Positions 24,661-37,254 of a stretch of 64,000 bases of DNA are shown here, one piece after another. The notes beneath the pieces were generated by a model. The model searched no databases, was not told the origin of the DNA, and worked only from the letters and a program-made list of their open reading frames with translations. The position numbers and the translations under genes are program-made. Every line of letters starts with the position of its first letter. Position 1 is the stretch's first letter. Origin of the DNA: Nymphaea colorata (Eukaryota > Streptophyta > Magnoliopsida > Nymphaeales > Nymphaeaceae); assembly GCF_008831285.2 (NCBI RefSeq), contig NC_045143.1, positions 8,007,503 through 8,071,502 on the forward strand, read 5' to 3'.

Positions 24661-24908
24661 AACCGCACATCACTCAAGATTATCCTACAGTACACCATTA
24701 GCAAACCGTGGTTATGAGGCTATATCAAAACATTGTTATTTGCCCTGCCTTAATTCAATTTTAATATAACCAAAGCTTTGATCAATCTTTTAGAACTGTG
24801 GACTACACAATGAGTGTTAGGCACTCACCGCACCATCACTCGAGATTATCCTACAGTAGGCCATTGGCAAACCGTGGTCATGAGGCTATATCAAAACATT
24901 GTCATTAC
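24661..24908. repeat. Direct repeat of about 82 bp, offset 166 bp
   Basis: The block containing GATTATCCTACAGTA and GGCTATATCAAAACATTG occurs at 24661-24742 and again at 24827-24908 with a few substitutions, separated by unrelated AT-rich sequence. This is typical of local duplication or of the ends of a small element. Confidence 0.85.
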
Positions 24909-26708
24909 TTCAAGTGTCTATCTACTTCTATACGAAATTCGGGTGGGAGAAGTTTTCTCTTTAGAAGAAGTCTTACGAAGTCGGTTTGTTGACTATATGT
25001 CATTAAGCAATGCGTCTGACCATCGTCCAACCCGACGAGCAGCTTTCATTTGCTTGCTCTTGCGTGACTCTATGTGATTGTGGATGCAACATATGTATCT
25101 ACTGGAGGAATTATCCCTAACCCCCATGCACCCTCGTGCGTATCCAAATGCTATGTGTGAAAAACTTACCAACAGACTTGCACATTTTAAAGGAACTAAC
25201 GACCATGGTGCACTTATACGTTTTTTCTTTGCACCACTGTGATGCACATTTCAAGTCTTTTTTGCTTGGGTCACATCTGACTGGATCACACTTGCTTCTC
25301 AAGCAATACCCAAACTGGTCAAACAACATCCCATGGCCAAACATTGTGCAACAATCGTTGAACTTAATGAAAAGGCATCCTTTTCTCAATGTTAAACAAG
25401 AGTTTCAGCCATGGAAGGCAAGTAGGTTTCGTCAAATATGGATGAATCCATGTTGGAAGATCTTTTTTCCTTAAGTCTCTCAACTCCTATCTTATTCAGC
25501 TTGAGCTCGAGTTGAGCTGCAGAAGGTCAGCTTGAGATCGCCTCGATAGACTGAGTCCTAGCTTGAGCTCAATTCATTTAAGCTTGTTTGTGGTCAACTT
25601 GCCATTTGACTTGATCTTGCCTTGGTTTTAACGTCAAAAATTACAAAAGAGAAAAAGTAACTTAGATTAAACGAACTTACTCGAGTTTAATCAAGTTGAG
25701 TTCAGTAAACAAAAGCTTTCAGTTAAGCTCGAGTTCAACTCTACTGTAGACAAGTCGAGTTAACCGAGCGAGTTTAAGTAGAGCCCGAGTTGGCTCAACT
25801 AGTTGCACAGCACTAATGGAGAGAGAGGGGAGAAATCTACCAGAGATCCACTGGGTCCCACCTTATCTCTGTGGGTTTCATGTTTTTGGGTCGAGCAATA
25901 GAAGGCATCATTTGAAACCCTAATGATTTCCCCTGCTTTCGACTACCACACTACAGCCAGCGAACCACATGAGATGAACAACCTACCACACTTGCTATCT
26001 CCACCACCCTTGGTTGGTCAAGGCTCCGCCCAGGGTGGGTCCGGTGAAGTTAAAGGGGATGCCATTATTCTAGACAGCCATAATCACGTGTTTGTTAAAC
26101 AAGATAAATCATCACATTTTGCGTGCGAGAATAGCCTCAAAATAGTCTTCCGCCAAACATACTGTATGATTGATTTTTATTTATGGTGTGTGCACTTTCG
26201 AGAGGAATAGATGATGGGAGGGGACGGGAACAAGAACCGGTCCACTTGGCCTCTATACCATCAGGATAGCACCCTTTAGAAAGAGGATGTGAATACAACA
26301 TGCCACCTACCCCAACCTATTGCATGAAAAGAATAGTAAATACCAACCATTTAAGTAAGAGACCAAAACCAGACCCATTGAAATCAGTTATTAGAGTGTG
26401 TCTTTTTTTTTCTTGCAATCTAACCTTATAAATGTGATCTTAACAAGGATTTGATGGGAAAATGTATTAAATTAGTCAGTTTTACTGGCATAATGTTTTT
26501 ATAATTAATAGAAAATGAATGTTTCTTATAACATCAAAGATTTTGATAACAGGAAAAACAATTTTTTTATAAAAATAACTTGAATTGAAACATGATATAT
26601 ATCAACATAGTGTTTATAAAAGCATTAGGAAGTTTGCTTTTTGTTTAAAAGTTTTTTTTAATACAAATTTGGCATAGTTTTTGTTCTTTACCTAACTGGT
26701 ATGGTATC

Positions 26709-26804
<96 letters not shown>

Positions 26805-28365
26805 AAATAGATATATATACATATATAAATATATATATATATATATAATAAATAGGAATGCATAACAAAATTTGAGAACCAAGAAGAAGGGAGAGAGAAA
26901 AAGAGCCACTAAAATGAGACAAACTTTGAGAACAAGAAGGAGAGAGAGAAAGAGAGAGAGAGAGAGAGCACTGCATGTTCCTCAATGACTAAATATTTGA
27001 AAGCCGTAGTTAAATGCACTAAAAGATTTGGCGAAAAGCACCATAAACTGTCCCTATCCATAAACCATTGTGAGTACATTAATTTCACGATGTTTTTTAC
27101 CAATGGTTTTTAAAAATTTAGTCATCAGGCAACATTTAACAATCAATCAGCTAATTTCTGTCCCTATATATATCTATATAAGTATGTATAGAGAATTCAA
27201 ATCTATGAGATGCTAGATATTGTCGGATGACTAAAAAACTGAAAATATATTACTAAAAGATGGTCGCCACAATAGTATTAGCAATCGCTCAGACTGCCGT
27301 AACAGTTTATGGTCAGTTTAAATTTGAGGCTAATCAATGTACAGTTAGGGGCAGAAGAGTATTGGCATGTGGTTCGTCAACTTCTGAGGAGAACAATGGC
27401 GTCATTTATGATCTCTGCACAGGGATGGTTGCTGCTAGTACTCCACAGCAAGATCATTAAGGATACGAAAGCATCGTGCCATGAGCTAGTGGGGGCAGTC
27501 GGTGAATCTTGATTTATATAAAGCTATAGCTCGTGACTAGTACTGTAAGCTGTTCGACAATGATGGGTTTTATTATAAGCTATTCGACACTGATGGGATT
27601 TATTAGTTTCTGACATAAAAAAGACGTAGGGCTTTGCTCGTGACGTGACGTGACATTGCTTCTTTTTTGCGAGGTTGTCCTCGAAAACTTTTTAATATGA
27701 ATTTTGAGGCAAAAGAACAGTGCTGTGAAAGCCTGAATTTACCAAGCTGATTAAGTGATTTGAATAAATCAGTTATGAGTTCGTGGAAATGAGTTTTATG
27801 TTTTGTTAAAAAATGGTTGAAAATTATTATTAAGAAAGAAAAAATAAAATTCTTTTATAGGCCTTGAAGTCTAGGGTACTATACTTATAATTGTTATATC
27901 AGGACTAGCAACAAGGTCTCTGGACTCAGGTGCAGTTTCCCTGAATCACAAATCAAAAGTAAATTTTTGTTTTAGTTGCTCTGTTGGGTTTTTTTTTTCT
28001 TTTTTTTAACTTTAAAGCCAAATGAGATGTGAGAGTGGAAATTGTGAAAGAAGAAAGGAAACGGAAAGAAGAAAAGGAAAAGTTGTTCATGATTTAGGTC
28101 TCCTTTCATTACTACCAGAAAAGAGGAAGGGGTGATCGTAGACACCTTCAGTACTTTGTAACGATCACAAAGGTGTCCAACTGGTGTTCAAACTCACGGC
28201 GACGATCAATGCCTTTGGACCACAAGAGAAGGGAACTATTAACTCAATCTCTTCATCAGCCGGTGGATCCATGCACCTGATTAAGATTGGCAGCTTAATT
28301 ACCCTCTAGTCGCGATTGAAATCAGAATTTAGCAACCATAGCCACAATGAATGAAGCAGTCGCGG
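24909..28365. other. Intergenic
   Basis: No recognised gene. Open frames at 25136-25474 (112 codons, +) and 25923-26210 (95 codons, +) lack known motifs. Bases 25495-25815 are rich in GAGCTCGAGTT motifs, like the element at 19691-20175. A large CT/TA microsatellite lies at 26711-26848 and GA runs at 26938-26970. Confidence 0.4.
26711..26848. repeat. (CT)n(TA)n compound microsatellite
   Basis: About 28 bp of CT, then about 60 bp of TA, then an interrupted TA tail. On the minus strand this reads (TA)n(GA)n. Confidence 0.95.
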
Positions 28366-28475
28366 TGCTAAGGTCGATTAGTGCACCGGCTCAGGCCAAT
28401 GGCTGCTTGGCGGTGGACATTAGTTCAAGTAGAATGCGGCATCACTTTTCCTTGTATTAATAAGGTGAATCATGT
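28366..28475 (+). mobile_element. SINE candidate, copy 2
   Basis: Shares with 20588-20712 the ordered blocks GCACCGGCTCAGGCCAATGG and TTAGTTCAAGT at the same spacing. The tail is degraded. Confidence 0.4.
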
Positions 28476-31452
28476 ATATTAGTTTGCTTTACACCAGACA
28501 CCAACGCAATCCTGAATCCTAACACTATAGGAAAACGATGACTTCGCTTTTACTCATGTAGTAAGATGCCATCATTTTCTCCGAAAAATGAAAAGGTCGT
28601 ATGAAGCAATGCCCACATAGCTCAAAAATATTACAGGAAGACATATTCAAACAAGATATAGTTGTTATCGTGTCCGATTATTTGAGTGTTGCTCAGTTTG
28701 ACTCGAAATTAGATTTTGTCTCGACGATGAAACGAATAGAATCTTTGGACTTGTCGACGAACTCAAACTACAATGTTAAGGGGTTGTTTGGTAACAACAA
28801 CAATTTATTACTATTCTATGGATTTTTCTTAAAAGATTGAAACAGACATTGTGTTATAGTAATTCATGAATCTATCCAAATCTTGAGGGCAGATTTATGA
28901 AATAGTAACAAATTGTTACTCTTAATAAGCTCTAAGAGACATGAATTCAACGAGCCCAAAGTCATAAACATGCCACCTTTTTTTTTATTGGGTTTTTGCC
29001 AAATTCGTGTTCGGGGTCAAGAGGCTCAAGATCAACCGAACCCAGCAAGGCTGCTGCTACAACTTTGTCGGGCCTAGTAACTGGCCTCTCTTTACCAGCA
29101 CCTTGAATGCTAGACCTCAGCAACAAAAAATTGATCCCTTTGGGCCCCCTCGAGGGGTGGTTGTGTATTGTGTGGCAAGGTGGTCCACCTCTTTTAAAAA
29201 CTCGTGTTTGAATCTTATAGGGGTCACTTTCACATTACAATGCGTTCTACCTATGAACAGTAAAAAGTTTCCAAACATGCTCCCTAAACCCAAGGGTAGG
29301 AACAAAAGGGGAGTGGCCTCTCTTAAGGGCGCGGTGGAATGAACCACCCACCCTTTAAAAAAAAATCGATTCACTCATCATATTTGAACCTTATGGTTGT
29401 TAATTGAACACGTCTACGGTGCCTTCATACTTCAGATTGAAATATAAAATTCCTTTCAGTCTTTTAAATTCTAGAGTGGAAAAAAAAAACATTTCGAAAC
29501 AAGTACACAAACACCAATTGAATGCGTTTCTTTATATCGTGTTCTTGGGGTTTGCACTCCATTGACCCATTCTTTAGAGTTCCGTCTACATATAAAATAC
29601 ATGTGCTTCTTTTCTAAGCACGGGCTTCCAGAGTCAAGAGAGGTCGCATTTCTTTAATGTTTCCGTATCCAACCCCCAATAAGATATTAGTTCGATGATC
29701 TGTTCTTAGTTTGCTTTCACTTGGAAGGCTGGGACCATTCACATTTATTAGGCAAATTTTCTCTTGTCATGGTAAAGCATTAACTTTTCCCTTTCTTTTG
29801 ATGCATTAAGATTTTGGCTGAGTGGGGATGAAGAGTAAGTCCAATCTATGAACAGGACATGCATGATCCTAACTTGATCTCATGATCCGATCTGCCTCCG
29901 GAAAAATATCATCATGTCGCCGAGTTCATCTCAAGTATGAACTCAGATTAGGATTAGTTTAAGACTTAAGTATGATATAAAAGGACCAATTTACTTTGAA
30001 CTCACTTCATTATATAGCAAATGTTCTTATTTTTAGAAAAATTGGACCTCCTCATGTATTATCTGCACTTGATTGTTTCTTATATAAAATCATCAGGATT
30101 TAAGAACCATGGATTTAAGATTAGACCCTCCTCCTTCCAAACTTAAATCAGGCAAAAACGAAAAATAAAGATCTTGAGAGTGGATTTTACTTAAGAATCT
30201 TTAATAACATTGCCAAAAGCATGTCATATGAGATCCCCATCAAATCCATGGATTTCAAATATGAAGTAAAAAAACGTTCCCCGAAACTCTGCCTGCAATC
30301 GAATAATTGGCTATTTATGTAAAGAGAAACTAACAATAAATGTTAAAAGAATCGGGTTTGGCAAAAAAAATTCATGAACCAGCCGACAAATTGGAACTGG
30401 AATCGTTTATTCGGATCTGGGTCTTGATCCACCTTACGATTTGAGTTTCACCTCTTCATACAAGGAAAGCTCGAGCAACGAGATTCCAGGAAATAAGATC
30501 ATCAGACAGAAAACTAAGTCATCACATTGAGAGAGCAAGCTTTCCAAACTAAGTTTGCCGGAAAATACTACTTTAAATCAAACCACTTTTTGTTTGGCAA
30601 GTCTTGATTTTTATAACAGCCCTCAGAAGTCGTTTTGATTGATGGACAACACGTCCACTTCAAGAGGAGGAGAGGTTCCGCCGGACCGCCACGCGCCCTG
30701 CGGGTCGGGTCGCCCTCACCCCGACCCGTACTGAGATCAACGTGGACGGCTGAGATGCTGCCTTTGAAAAAGCTGGGGGCCGTCCCAAATCCGCGGGAAA
30801 TGAAACGGAAATTTCTTCACATGTGGACGTTTGCCCGCCATTGCCGGTATGGAACAGCTGGCTGAGTAACAACGAGATCGAGGAGCCATCGACGGTGGAG
30901 AACTTTCGATCGATTTCCCTCTTTCTTTTTCGCTTGATCCGGGCATCTGCCGACATGTGCCGAGGAAGCTTCTGCTGCCGTGGCAAATATGGGAGGCGAA
31001 GAAACGAGAAAGGGAAGGAGACGGGACAAAAAAGAAGAGCGACGGAGAATCATCCGAGATTGTTATTCGACGGCAATCTTTTTCTTCTTTTTCTCTTTCT
31101 GGTTTACAATTTTTTTTTACAGTGGAAGAATTTCGCACGGTAAGAACTAAGAACTTTACGCAGCTTTTTACATCCTAGATAGTACATAGACTATTATTGT
31201 ATAATATATAGTTTTCCCGTTCTCATGAGTTCCATAGAAAAAGATGAAGGGAGAAAAACGACTCTGGAAGGATGTTTCGGACCGAGAAAAGGGAGGGAAA
31301 GTGCACGGGAGACGTCGCCATCCAGATGTCAAGGGCTTGTTGTCCGGCGTGTTTTTTTTTTTTTTTTTTTTTTGGAAAAAAAAAAAGAACGCCGAAGGCG
31401 ATCTTGCCGGGAAACAAAAATATTTTATTTTCCCGGTTTTCCTCTTTGCATC
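28476..31452. other. Intergenic, with a GC-rich block next to the PP2C 3' end
   Basis: No gene recognised up to 30650. Bases 30650-31140 are clearly GC-richer than their surroundings and contain CCGCCGGACCGCCACGCG and AACGTGGACGGCTGAGAT, which look like proximal-promoter sequence. No start codon with a credible protein follows on either strand. Bases 31141-31452 are probably PP2C 3' UTR and flank, including a T/A homopolymer at 31352-31386. Confidence 0.4.
29147..29363 (+). mobile_element. SINE candidate with A tail
   Basis: GTGTGG CAAGGTGG (A-box-like) is followed about 33 bp later by GTTTGAATCTT (B-box-like), and the segment ends in CACCCTTTAAAAAAAAA. CCCTTT precedes the start and the tail, which may be a short target duplication. 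Confidence 0.35.
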
Positions 31453-33430
31453 TCAGGCGGCGGACGACGGATCGGCTTGTCTTCTCCGGGTTCTCCTGGC
31501 TTTCAGGTCGACGACGATGACGGAGATGTTGTCACACGAGCTGCGCTGATAGGCGAGGCTGGTTAAGTGATCGGCGACGGCCTGCGTCGGCGAGGGCCCG
31601 TCCGCCGGGGCGGAGCAGTGTTTTAGCCGGCGGAGGCCTAGTCTGGCGATTCGACACACCTCGTCGTTCGAGAGTACGTCCCAGAGGCCGTCGCTCGCCA
31701 CGATCAAGCAGTCGTCGTCCGCCGACCGCTCTGTGAACGTGACTTCCGGATCAGGTATGATGCAGGGTCTGAAGTAACGATCTCCTGTATCGGGACGGAA
31801 ATCACAAGAAATATCACGAAAGAACATCCATAAACCAAGAAATAGCAGGAACTAAGACCGGAATATGGGGAAAAGACGGAAGAAATCACGAAATGAATCA
31901 AAACTTCAAACCTATAGCTCTCGACATCGCTAAAACTCCGTTAACCCTTGGTCCGTACCAATTTATCACTCTTCCTCCGGCCGCTTCGATCCTGGCGAGC
32001 TCGTCTGCTCTATTAGGCTGTTTTTTTTTTGGTCCAGTAGAAAGGCAGAAAACAGAAACTATTATGATCGCGAGTACTAAGGCAAAAGGGCAAATTCGAA
32101 AAAAGTTAGTTTGAGATCATCTTCAATTCAGATTCTTCTTGGACGCGTTCCCACAATATCATGAAATGGAGGGAAAGAAGTCGACCAAAAGAGCCACAGA
32201 CCTTGTGGTCGGAAGTGAGAGGGATAGCCTGACCGCCACGGCAGAGGACCGCCCGGGAATCGCCACAATTCGATGCGACGATCTGACACCGGGACACCAA
32301 AACGACGACGGCCGTCGATCCGATTATTTCAGGCGCAATCGGCCCGCCCTCGTCGAACTCACCGGCGAGTTCCCCGTCCACCCGCTTGAAGCCTCTGTCG
32401 AGAGCCTCCTCCCATCTCATCTTCCAATTACTGCCCTCGTGTCCGGCCGTCTCCGTCCTCCGTCCCCACTGCTCCGCCAAAGCTTCGTGAAGCCTCGACC
32501 CGCAATATTTCGCAACCTACGACCACCAGTGAAAAAGGAACAACGGAAACCTCTCAAAGATTGTAAAAATAAAATATTTCTTAACATTTTTACGAAAGGA
32601 AACCAGTGTAATATGGAGACGGCTTATCGAAAATGGAGATCATAGATTGAAAAAAAAAAAGAAAAAGAAAAAAAGTTTTCACTCATTTGCTTTCGGGAAA
32701 GAACTGGGATAGTAGCAAAATGGGGATCATAAGATTGAATAACTTATATTTCTTTGTCTACTTCCTCACTATTGCTCGGGAGAAATTTGAACAAAACGAA
32801 GAATGGAGACACCTGTTCGAAAGTAGCAAGAAATAAAGAACGAAAGTTATTTTTTTCTTAGCAGTTCTGTTCAGATAAGAGCACAGCGACAGGCGAATGG
32901 AGGAGCACCTGTGCGCCGCCGTGGCCGTCGTATACGCCGAAGAAGAAGATGGGCGAGGGCTCGACTGCCGCCGGCGATCCAGCAGCCGTGCACCCCCCGA
33001 AATCTTCGCACGAGATGCTGAGGAACGCCGGTCCGGCCGCGATGTCGTCCTCCATCTCCGACCTCCGTCCCACCATCGACGACGAACCCCAAGAGACGGA
33101 GCCGCTCCGTCCGATACACTTCTTCCTGACCACCACAGCGGGCGCCTCCTCTTCCTCCGCCACCTTCTCTTCCTCCGCGGCCGCGCCGACGTCGGACATC
33201 TGGAGCAGCCGCAGTTGCTCCGTGTCGGTCGCGAGGACGCCGAGCATGTCGCCGGAGCTGCTGGTGCAACGGCTGTCGTCGGAGCCAAAGAAGGAGCTCG
33301 ACTCCGTCCTAGAACCTCCAGTGTCATCGTCGCTGGTTGCCAATGCAGCCGGAGACGGCGGGTCGCTCGCTGGTTTCCCGTCGCTCTCGGGCGGGTTCTG
33401 CCTGCCGTCCGAGCGTTTCCCCTCGCCCAT
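31453..33430 (-). CDS. Clade A protein phosphatase 2C (ABI1/HAB1-type ABA co-receptor), 4 exons, complete
   Basis: Mg/Mn-dependent Ser/Thr phosphatase that keeps SnRK2 kinases off until an ABA-bound PYR/PYL receptor blocks it. Exons on the minus strand are 33430-32909, 32516-32202, 32017-31912 and 31784-31453. All are GT-AG and in phase, giving 1275 nt and 424 residues. The Ser/Glu-rich N-terminal ~115 residues precede the catalytic domain. Motifs seen: GRRSEMED (121-128), [17 protein letters not shown] with DGHGG at 168-172, GSTAVV (240-245), NCGDSRAV (257-264), [26 protein letters not shown] (346-351) and SCDNIS with Asp399. Trp299 is the tryptophan-lock residue that contacts ABA-bound receptor, and the metal Asp residues are present. 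HGGAQVAKYC and the intron after HGGAQ place it with ABI1/ABI2/HAB1/HAB2 rather than AHG3/HAI (HGCSHVAE). HKPNRADE replaces the usual HKPDREDE, which is not a catalytic change. Confidence 0.96.
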
Positions 33431-33447
33431 CCGACGCCTGCTTTACC

Positions 33448-33450
<3 letters not shown>

Positions 33451-33486
<36 letters not shown>
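33451..33486. repeat. (GA)n microsatellite in the PP2C 5' leader
   Basis: About 36 bp of uninterrupted GA, CT on the coding strand, about 20 nt upstream of the PP2C start codon. Confidence 0.95.
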
Positions 33487-33489
<3 letters not shown>

Positions 33490-33557
33490 GGAGGGGGGAG
33501 GTGTGCGTGTGTGCCTGTCTATGTGGATAAATGGAGGTGATAAAGAGACCATCTCTC

Positions 33558-33567
33558 GACACGTGTG
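33558..33567 (-). promoter_or_regulatory. ABRE/G-box upstream of PP2C
   Basis: GACACGTGTG contains the G-box CACGTG. On the minus strand it reads ACGTGTC, the ABRE core bound by ABF/AREB bZIP factors, about 130 bp upstream of the start codon. Clade A PP2C genes are usually ABA-induced through such sites as negative feedback. Confidence 0.7.
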
Positions 33568-33717
33568 GGGCGATGGTTTGAAGCCTCACGCATCCGAAAA
33601 TTTAGCACAGAAAAGGAAATAAAGTAACAAGAGAGAGAGACGGAGCGGCAGGAGGCAAGAAAAGCGTCGGATATCGAGGCCGGCCCGACTCCCACGTCAA
33701 GCTCTCCCATTCGTTGA

Positions 33718-33726
33718 ACACGTGTC
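33718..33726 (+). promoter_or_regulatory. Second ABRE/G-box upstream of PP2C
   Basis: ACACGTGTC is a second G-box plus ABRE core (ACGTGTC on the + strand), about 290 bp upstream of the PP2C start codon. A further CCACGTCA lies at 33692-33699. Two ABREs are the typical functional minimum. Confidence 0.7.
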
Positions 33727-34894
33727 TCCCCATGTCGGTCTCTGCTGCCTTTCCCTTTCCTTCGCCCTCCGTTTTCTATTTGAATATTTTAGGCTTTCCG
33801 TTGCTTTGCATAGGTCTCCTGGAGGGCTTGTTTTATTTTTTACCAACCTCACCATCATCCCATATCTGCCGTCCATCGGCGGAAGGGACGGTGTAGATGG
33901 AATTACGGATATGTGAACCGATGGAGATCGGGGAATCCCCGTTCCCGTTTGCAGGACAGAGTTGGGCCGACCTCAATACTTCCTCTTTCTTTCTTTCGAA
34001 ACTTCTCCTTTTGGCCCCGCGTTTTACTTATAATTCTAAAACAAACCTGCTTTTCTAATGTTTCAGTAAGCACCACACCTTTTATAAAAAATTGTTGAAT
34101 AGGGGTTTGATCGAGACCTGGGTTAACCTGTACAACAGAAGTCATATGCTGTAACTCTTTTAATATTATTATTATCTTTCATCAGGATGGCAAGGCGGAG
34201 CCGGGGCCGCACCAAGGGCATCGAAGTTCGGAAACTGCGGTCGCCGCCCCCATCTACGTGCACTGCCTATCTAAACGTCAAAAAAAGGTACGTACTCCAT
34301 GCGTATGTTCTCAGGAGTGAGGGGTGAGAGGGGAATGGCTTTTATTCGGGGCGGTGGAGAAAAAGATCCACTTCACTTAGAGATTCATTTTGAAAAAATT
34401 ATTTAGTGACAAAACATGACAGCTTAAAAATTGCGGCTGACCTTTTATGCTTCTCATAATAATTAATAACGAATATTCTGCCTCAAACCCTTGTTGGGGA
34501 GTTGTCCTAAAAGGTATAGCACTTATTTGAGTGGAAAAAAAATAAAGGTAAAGTGGGAGATGGCTAGTCGAACAGACACTCTGAAAGTAAAATTTTCTTT
34601 TCTGTACCTTATCGGTCTTTCCCAATGTTCCAAAAGAAATTGGAGCCAGTATAGCTTGTAGTAAAATTATATTCAAACTTGATTTTAGCCAAAGCTTCAA
34701 TGTCAGAAGACTTTGGTCTGATGAAGCAGTGGACAATATGTTCCTGCCTGCTGGTACTTATATTTAGTGTAATCCTACAAAATAGAACGTTAACCTTCAG
34801 CCTCACAATGAGAGAGTCTCGTATCGGTATAGTAGTAGAGCAAGAAAAGGAGTTGGAGTAGCACCGATTAAAAATACTCATATTTGATGTGACA

Positions 34895-34935
<41 letters not shown>

Positions 34936-35652
34936 TCATTTAAAAATAAAAAAATTTAAGAGACTGGTGTCCTTGCGGGTTAAAATTGGGTGACCTCTTA
35001 AAAATTGCTGGTATTGTCTTTCTAGGAATTCATAATACTTTTCAATTAATTTTTAAATGAACATAACAAGCAGGGGATGCCAGCCGACACTGTTGCTGCT
35101 GACAAGACTGAGATTTTGAACTTATGACATTTTTTTCTCAGGCCATTATATTTATAAACTTGTAATGATAGGCCGACAAGGTGGGTTCATTGAGAGAAAT
35201 TAGTAGGCATCAGACGGTCTTAGGCCCGCAAAGAGTCCTAGATTCATAAGGAATCATTTTGGTTATTTAACATGGGCGCTGCAAGGCCATTCATACATGA
35301 GAGAAAAGTTAAAGAAAGAGTTGTTAATTAATACTAGACAACTTAACTATTCTGCCTCATTTTTCTCATTGCTTTTCTCTATTGATGGTGATCAAGTTGA
35401 TTCCTTATGGGTGGATTTGTTAATCATATCGGGACCTAGATATGACTAGCTCCCGTACACATAGCAAGTTGAAATATCTGATTGGACGTGAGCGAACCAA
35501 ATCCAAGAACAACCCCAACCCTGTTCATAATGGGAACCACATGGATTCCACATAAACCATCTGGTGAGGTAGCTCTTGGAATTGCTGCCCATGAAAATAT
35601 TAACACCTTCCACGATGCAATATTGATTTAAACCTGGCTTTCAAGTTCCAAA
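33727..35652. other. Intergenic, distal PP2C upstream region
   Basis: No gene recognised. It holds a (TA)n run at 34902-34933 and a GC-rich scrap at 34190-34265 with GGCGGAGCCGGGGCCGCACC. Confidence 0.4.
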
Positions 35653-35834
35653 CAATGGCATAGATACATGGGGCAGGTGTGGGCAGTGGCCCACACCAAA
35701 AATTTTAAAAAAATATATTTAATAGGACGTGAAGTTACATTATAATAATTTCATTTATTATATAGGGTGCCAACACCAGACCCTGGTTGTTGACTCTACT
35801 GCTCCTCAGCCAGAAAGTTCTAGCTCTGCTGCTT
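35653..35834. mobile_element. hAT-like MITE, GGAGCCA family, copy 3 (inverted)
   Basis: Begins CAATGGCATAGATAC, ends CTAGCTCTGCTGCTT and contains GTGTGGGCAGTGGCCCACAC. It is the reverse orientation of copies 1 and 2. Flanks GTTCCAAA and GCTCCAAA match at 7 of 8 positions, consistent with a hAT 8-bp duplication. Confidence 0.7.
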
Positions 35835-36251
35835 GCTCCAAAAAATATCAATAGTGAAGTGTTAAAAAAGAACAAGCTCCTTGAGGAGGGGCGGGAGATT
35901 TCGTTGTGTTGGATTATCCTGTATCCGATTTTAGAGCTAGTCATTTACCTACAAATACGAAAGGTTATTATTGGTATTTCTTATTAATATTTTTGTATGA
36001 AGAAGAACGCCAATATAGCCTAAATTGGCCACGTTTGGTAATTCAAGCATGCCCAGTTATGAGTCGACCAGGTACTGGAATCTATGAAGTAGCAAATGTA
36101 TAATTAATCAATCAATGAATATCGGGTTATAACTTATAGATTCTTACTTTTTAAGCTTCAACTAGATTAATGGGTTCTTTCAATAGTGGTAATAATTAGC
36201 CTTAATTTGAAATAGAAACACTAGCTTAAATGCATGCATTTATCATGTAAT

Positions 36252-36668
36252 TAGGGATGTCAATATATCCGATTTGAATCGGATATCCGACCGATCCGAT
36301 CTTAAAAAAATGGGATATGGATAAACATTTAATATCCGATTAAGAAATCGGATCGGATTCAGATTTAATAAATGGCATCCGATCGGATTCGGATACGGGT
36401 TTGGATCGGATTCATTTTTAGACAAGTAACATGTATCTAATGTTTGAAAATGGGCAAAATCCAGTTCAAAATTTGGATTCGGATCCGAATATAAATATAA
36501 AAATCTGATTCAGATCAGATTCAGATTGTAAAATCGGATTTTGGATTCGGATATGACTTTGCTTTATTCGAATTCAAATTCAAATTCGAATATGAATATA
36601 TGAATATCCGAAAAAACAGATATGATTAAAGATGTATCCGGTCCGAATCCGATCTGTTGACATCTTTA
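36252..36668. mobile_element. hAT-like MITE, TAGGGATGTCAA family, copy B
   Basis: Left end TAGGGATGTCAATATATCCG, right end GATCTGTTGACATCTTTA. Flanks CATGTAAT and AATGTAAT match at 7 of 8 positions. The interior is many short GGATTCGGAT/ATCCGA repeats with no open frame. This copy gives the best evidence for hAT origin of the family. Confidence 0.8.
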
Positions 36669-36702
36669 AATGTAATGGGAAAAGAATCCTTTTAGAACAT
36701 AG

Positions 36703-36784
36703 GGACGCTTCTCTAACTATAAGGGAAAGCTCTAGTTGATGGTGGACGCTTCTCTAACTATAAGGGAAAACTCTAGTTGATGGT
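36703..36784. repeat. 41-bp tandem duplication
   Basis: GGACGCTTCTCTAACTATAA and the rest of the unit occur at 36703 and 36744 with one difference, just right of the MITE at 36252-36668. Confidence 0.9.
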
Positions 36785-37254
36785 GGATCCAGTAAGTCCA
36801 GACAAATTTATTAACAGTATTTAGTACAAACACATATGAAACTTGAACAGAGGAAAAATTGAACCCAATTTAGTGTGCATGCATACTAAGAGGGTGCCTG
36901 ATTGCAGGTGAAAATTGTCTCATATAGACGCTTCTCAGTTTTTGAAGAACCCTCATTTCAAAATGATGGAAAGTTTTTCTGTCTACACTTTATTTCTTTA
37001 ATTTTTTCTCTCAGCCTTATCCTGCAAATCAAGAGATATCTCAAAGAGGTAAGTTTCATGCTCTTTTGGGATCTAAAAAAAATATGACACCCATTAATTA
37101 AAATATCGTGCATTAGTTGTTTGAAGTCCTAAGAACTAGCACTGAATTTTTACTGGTCAACTAATCCACCTAGCTACGTTACGCCTCTCAAAACCGGAAA
37201 GGCCAAACTCTACGTGTCCGCCGTAAGAAGACAAACGATGCTCATGAATTTTGT

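Noticed and set aside
25136-25474. 112-codon + frame
   Set aside because: No family motif, an opposite-strand frame of similar length, and no splice partners; probably chance.
27260-27512. Two overlapping + frames of 66 and 67 codons, one with a signal-peptide-like start
   Set aside because: Both frames are open over the same DNA and neither shows conserved motifs.
32758-33552. Long open frames on both strands around PP2C exon 1, up to 264 codons
   Set aside because: They are GC-rich shadows in other frames of the PP2C first exon and its GA leader, with low-complexity Arg/Ser/Pro content.
35906-36103. Protein-like frame ending MSRPGTGIYEVANV
   Set aside because: I could not match it to any family, and it has no splice sites or flanking coding sequence to support it.
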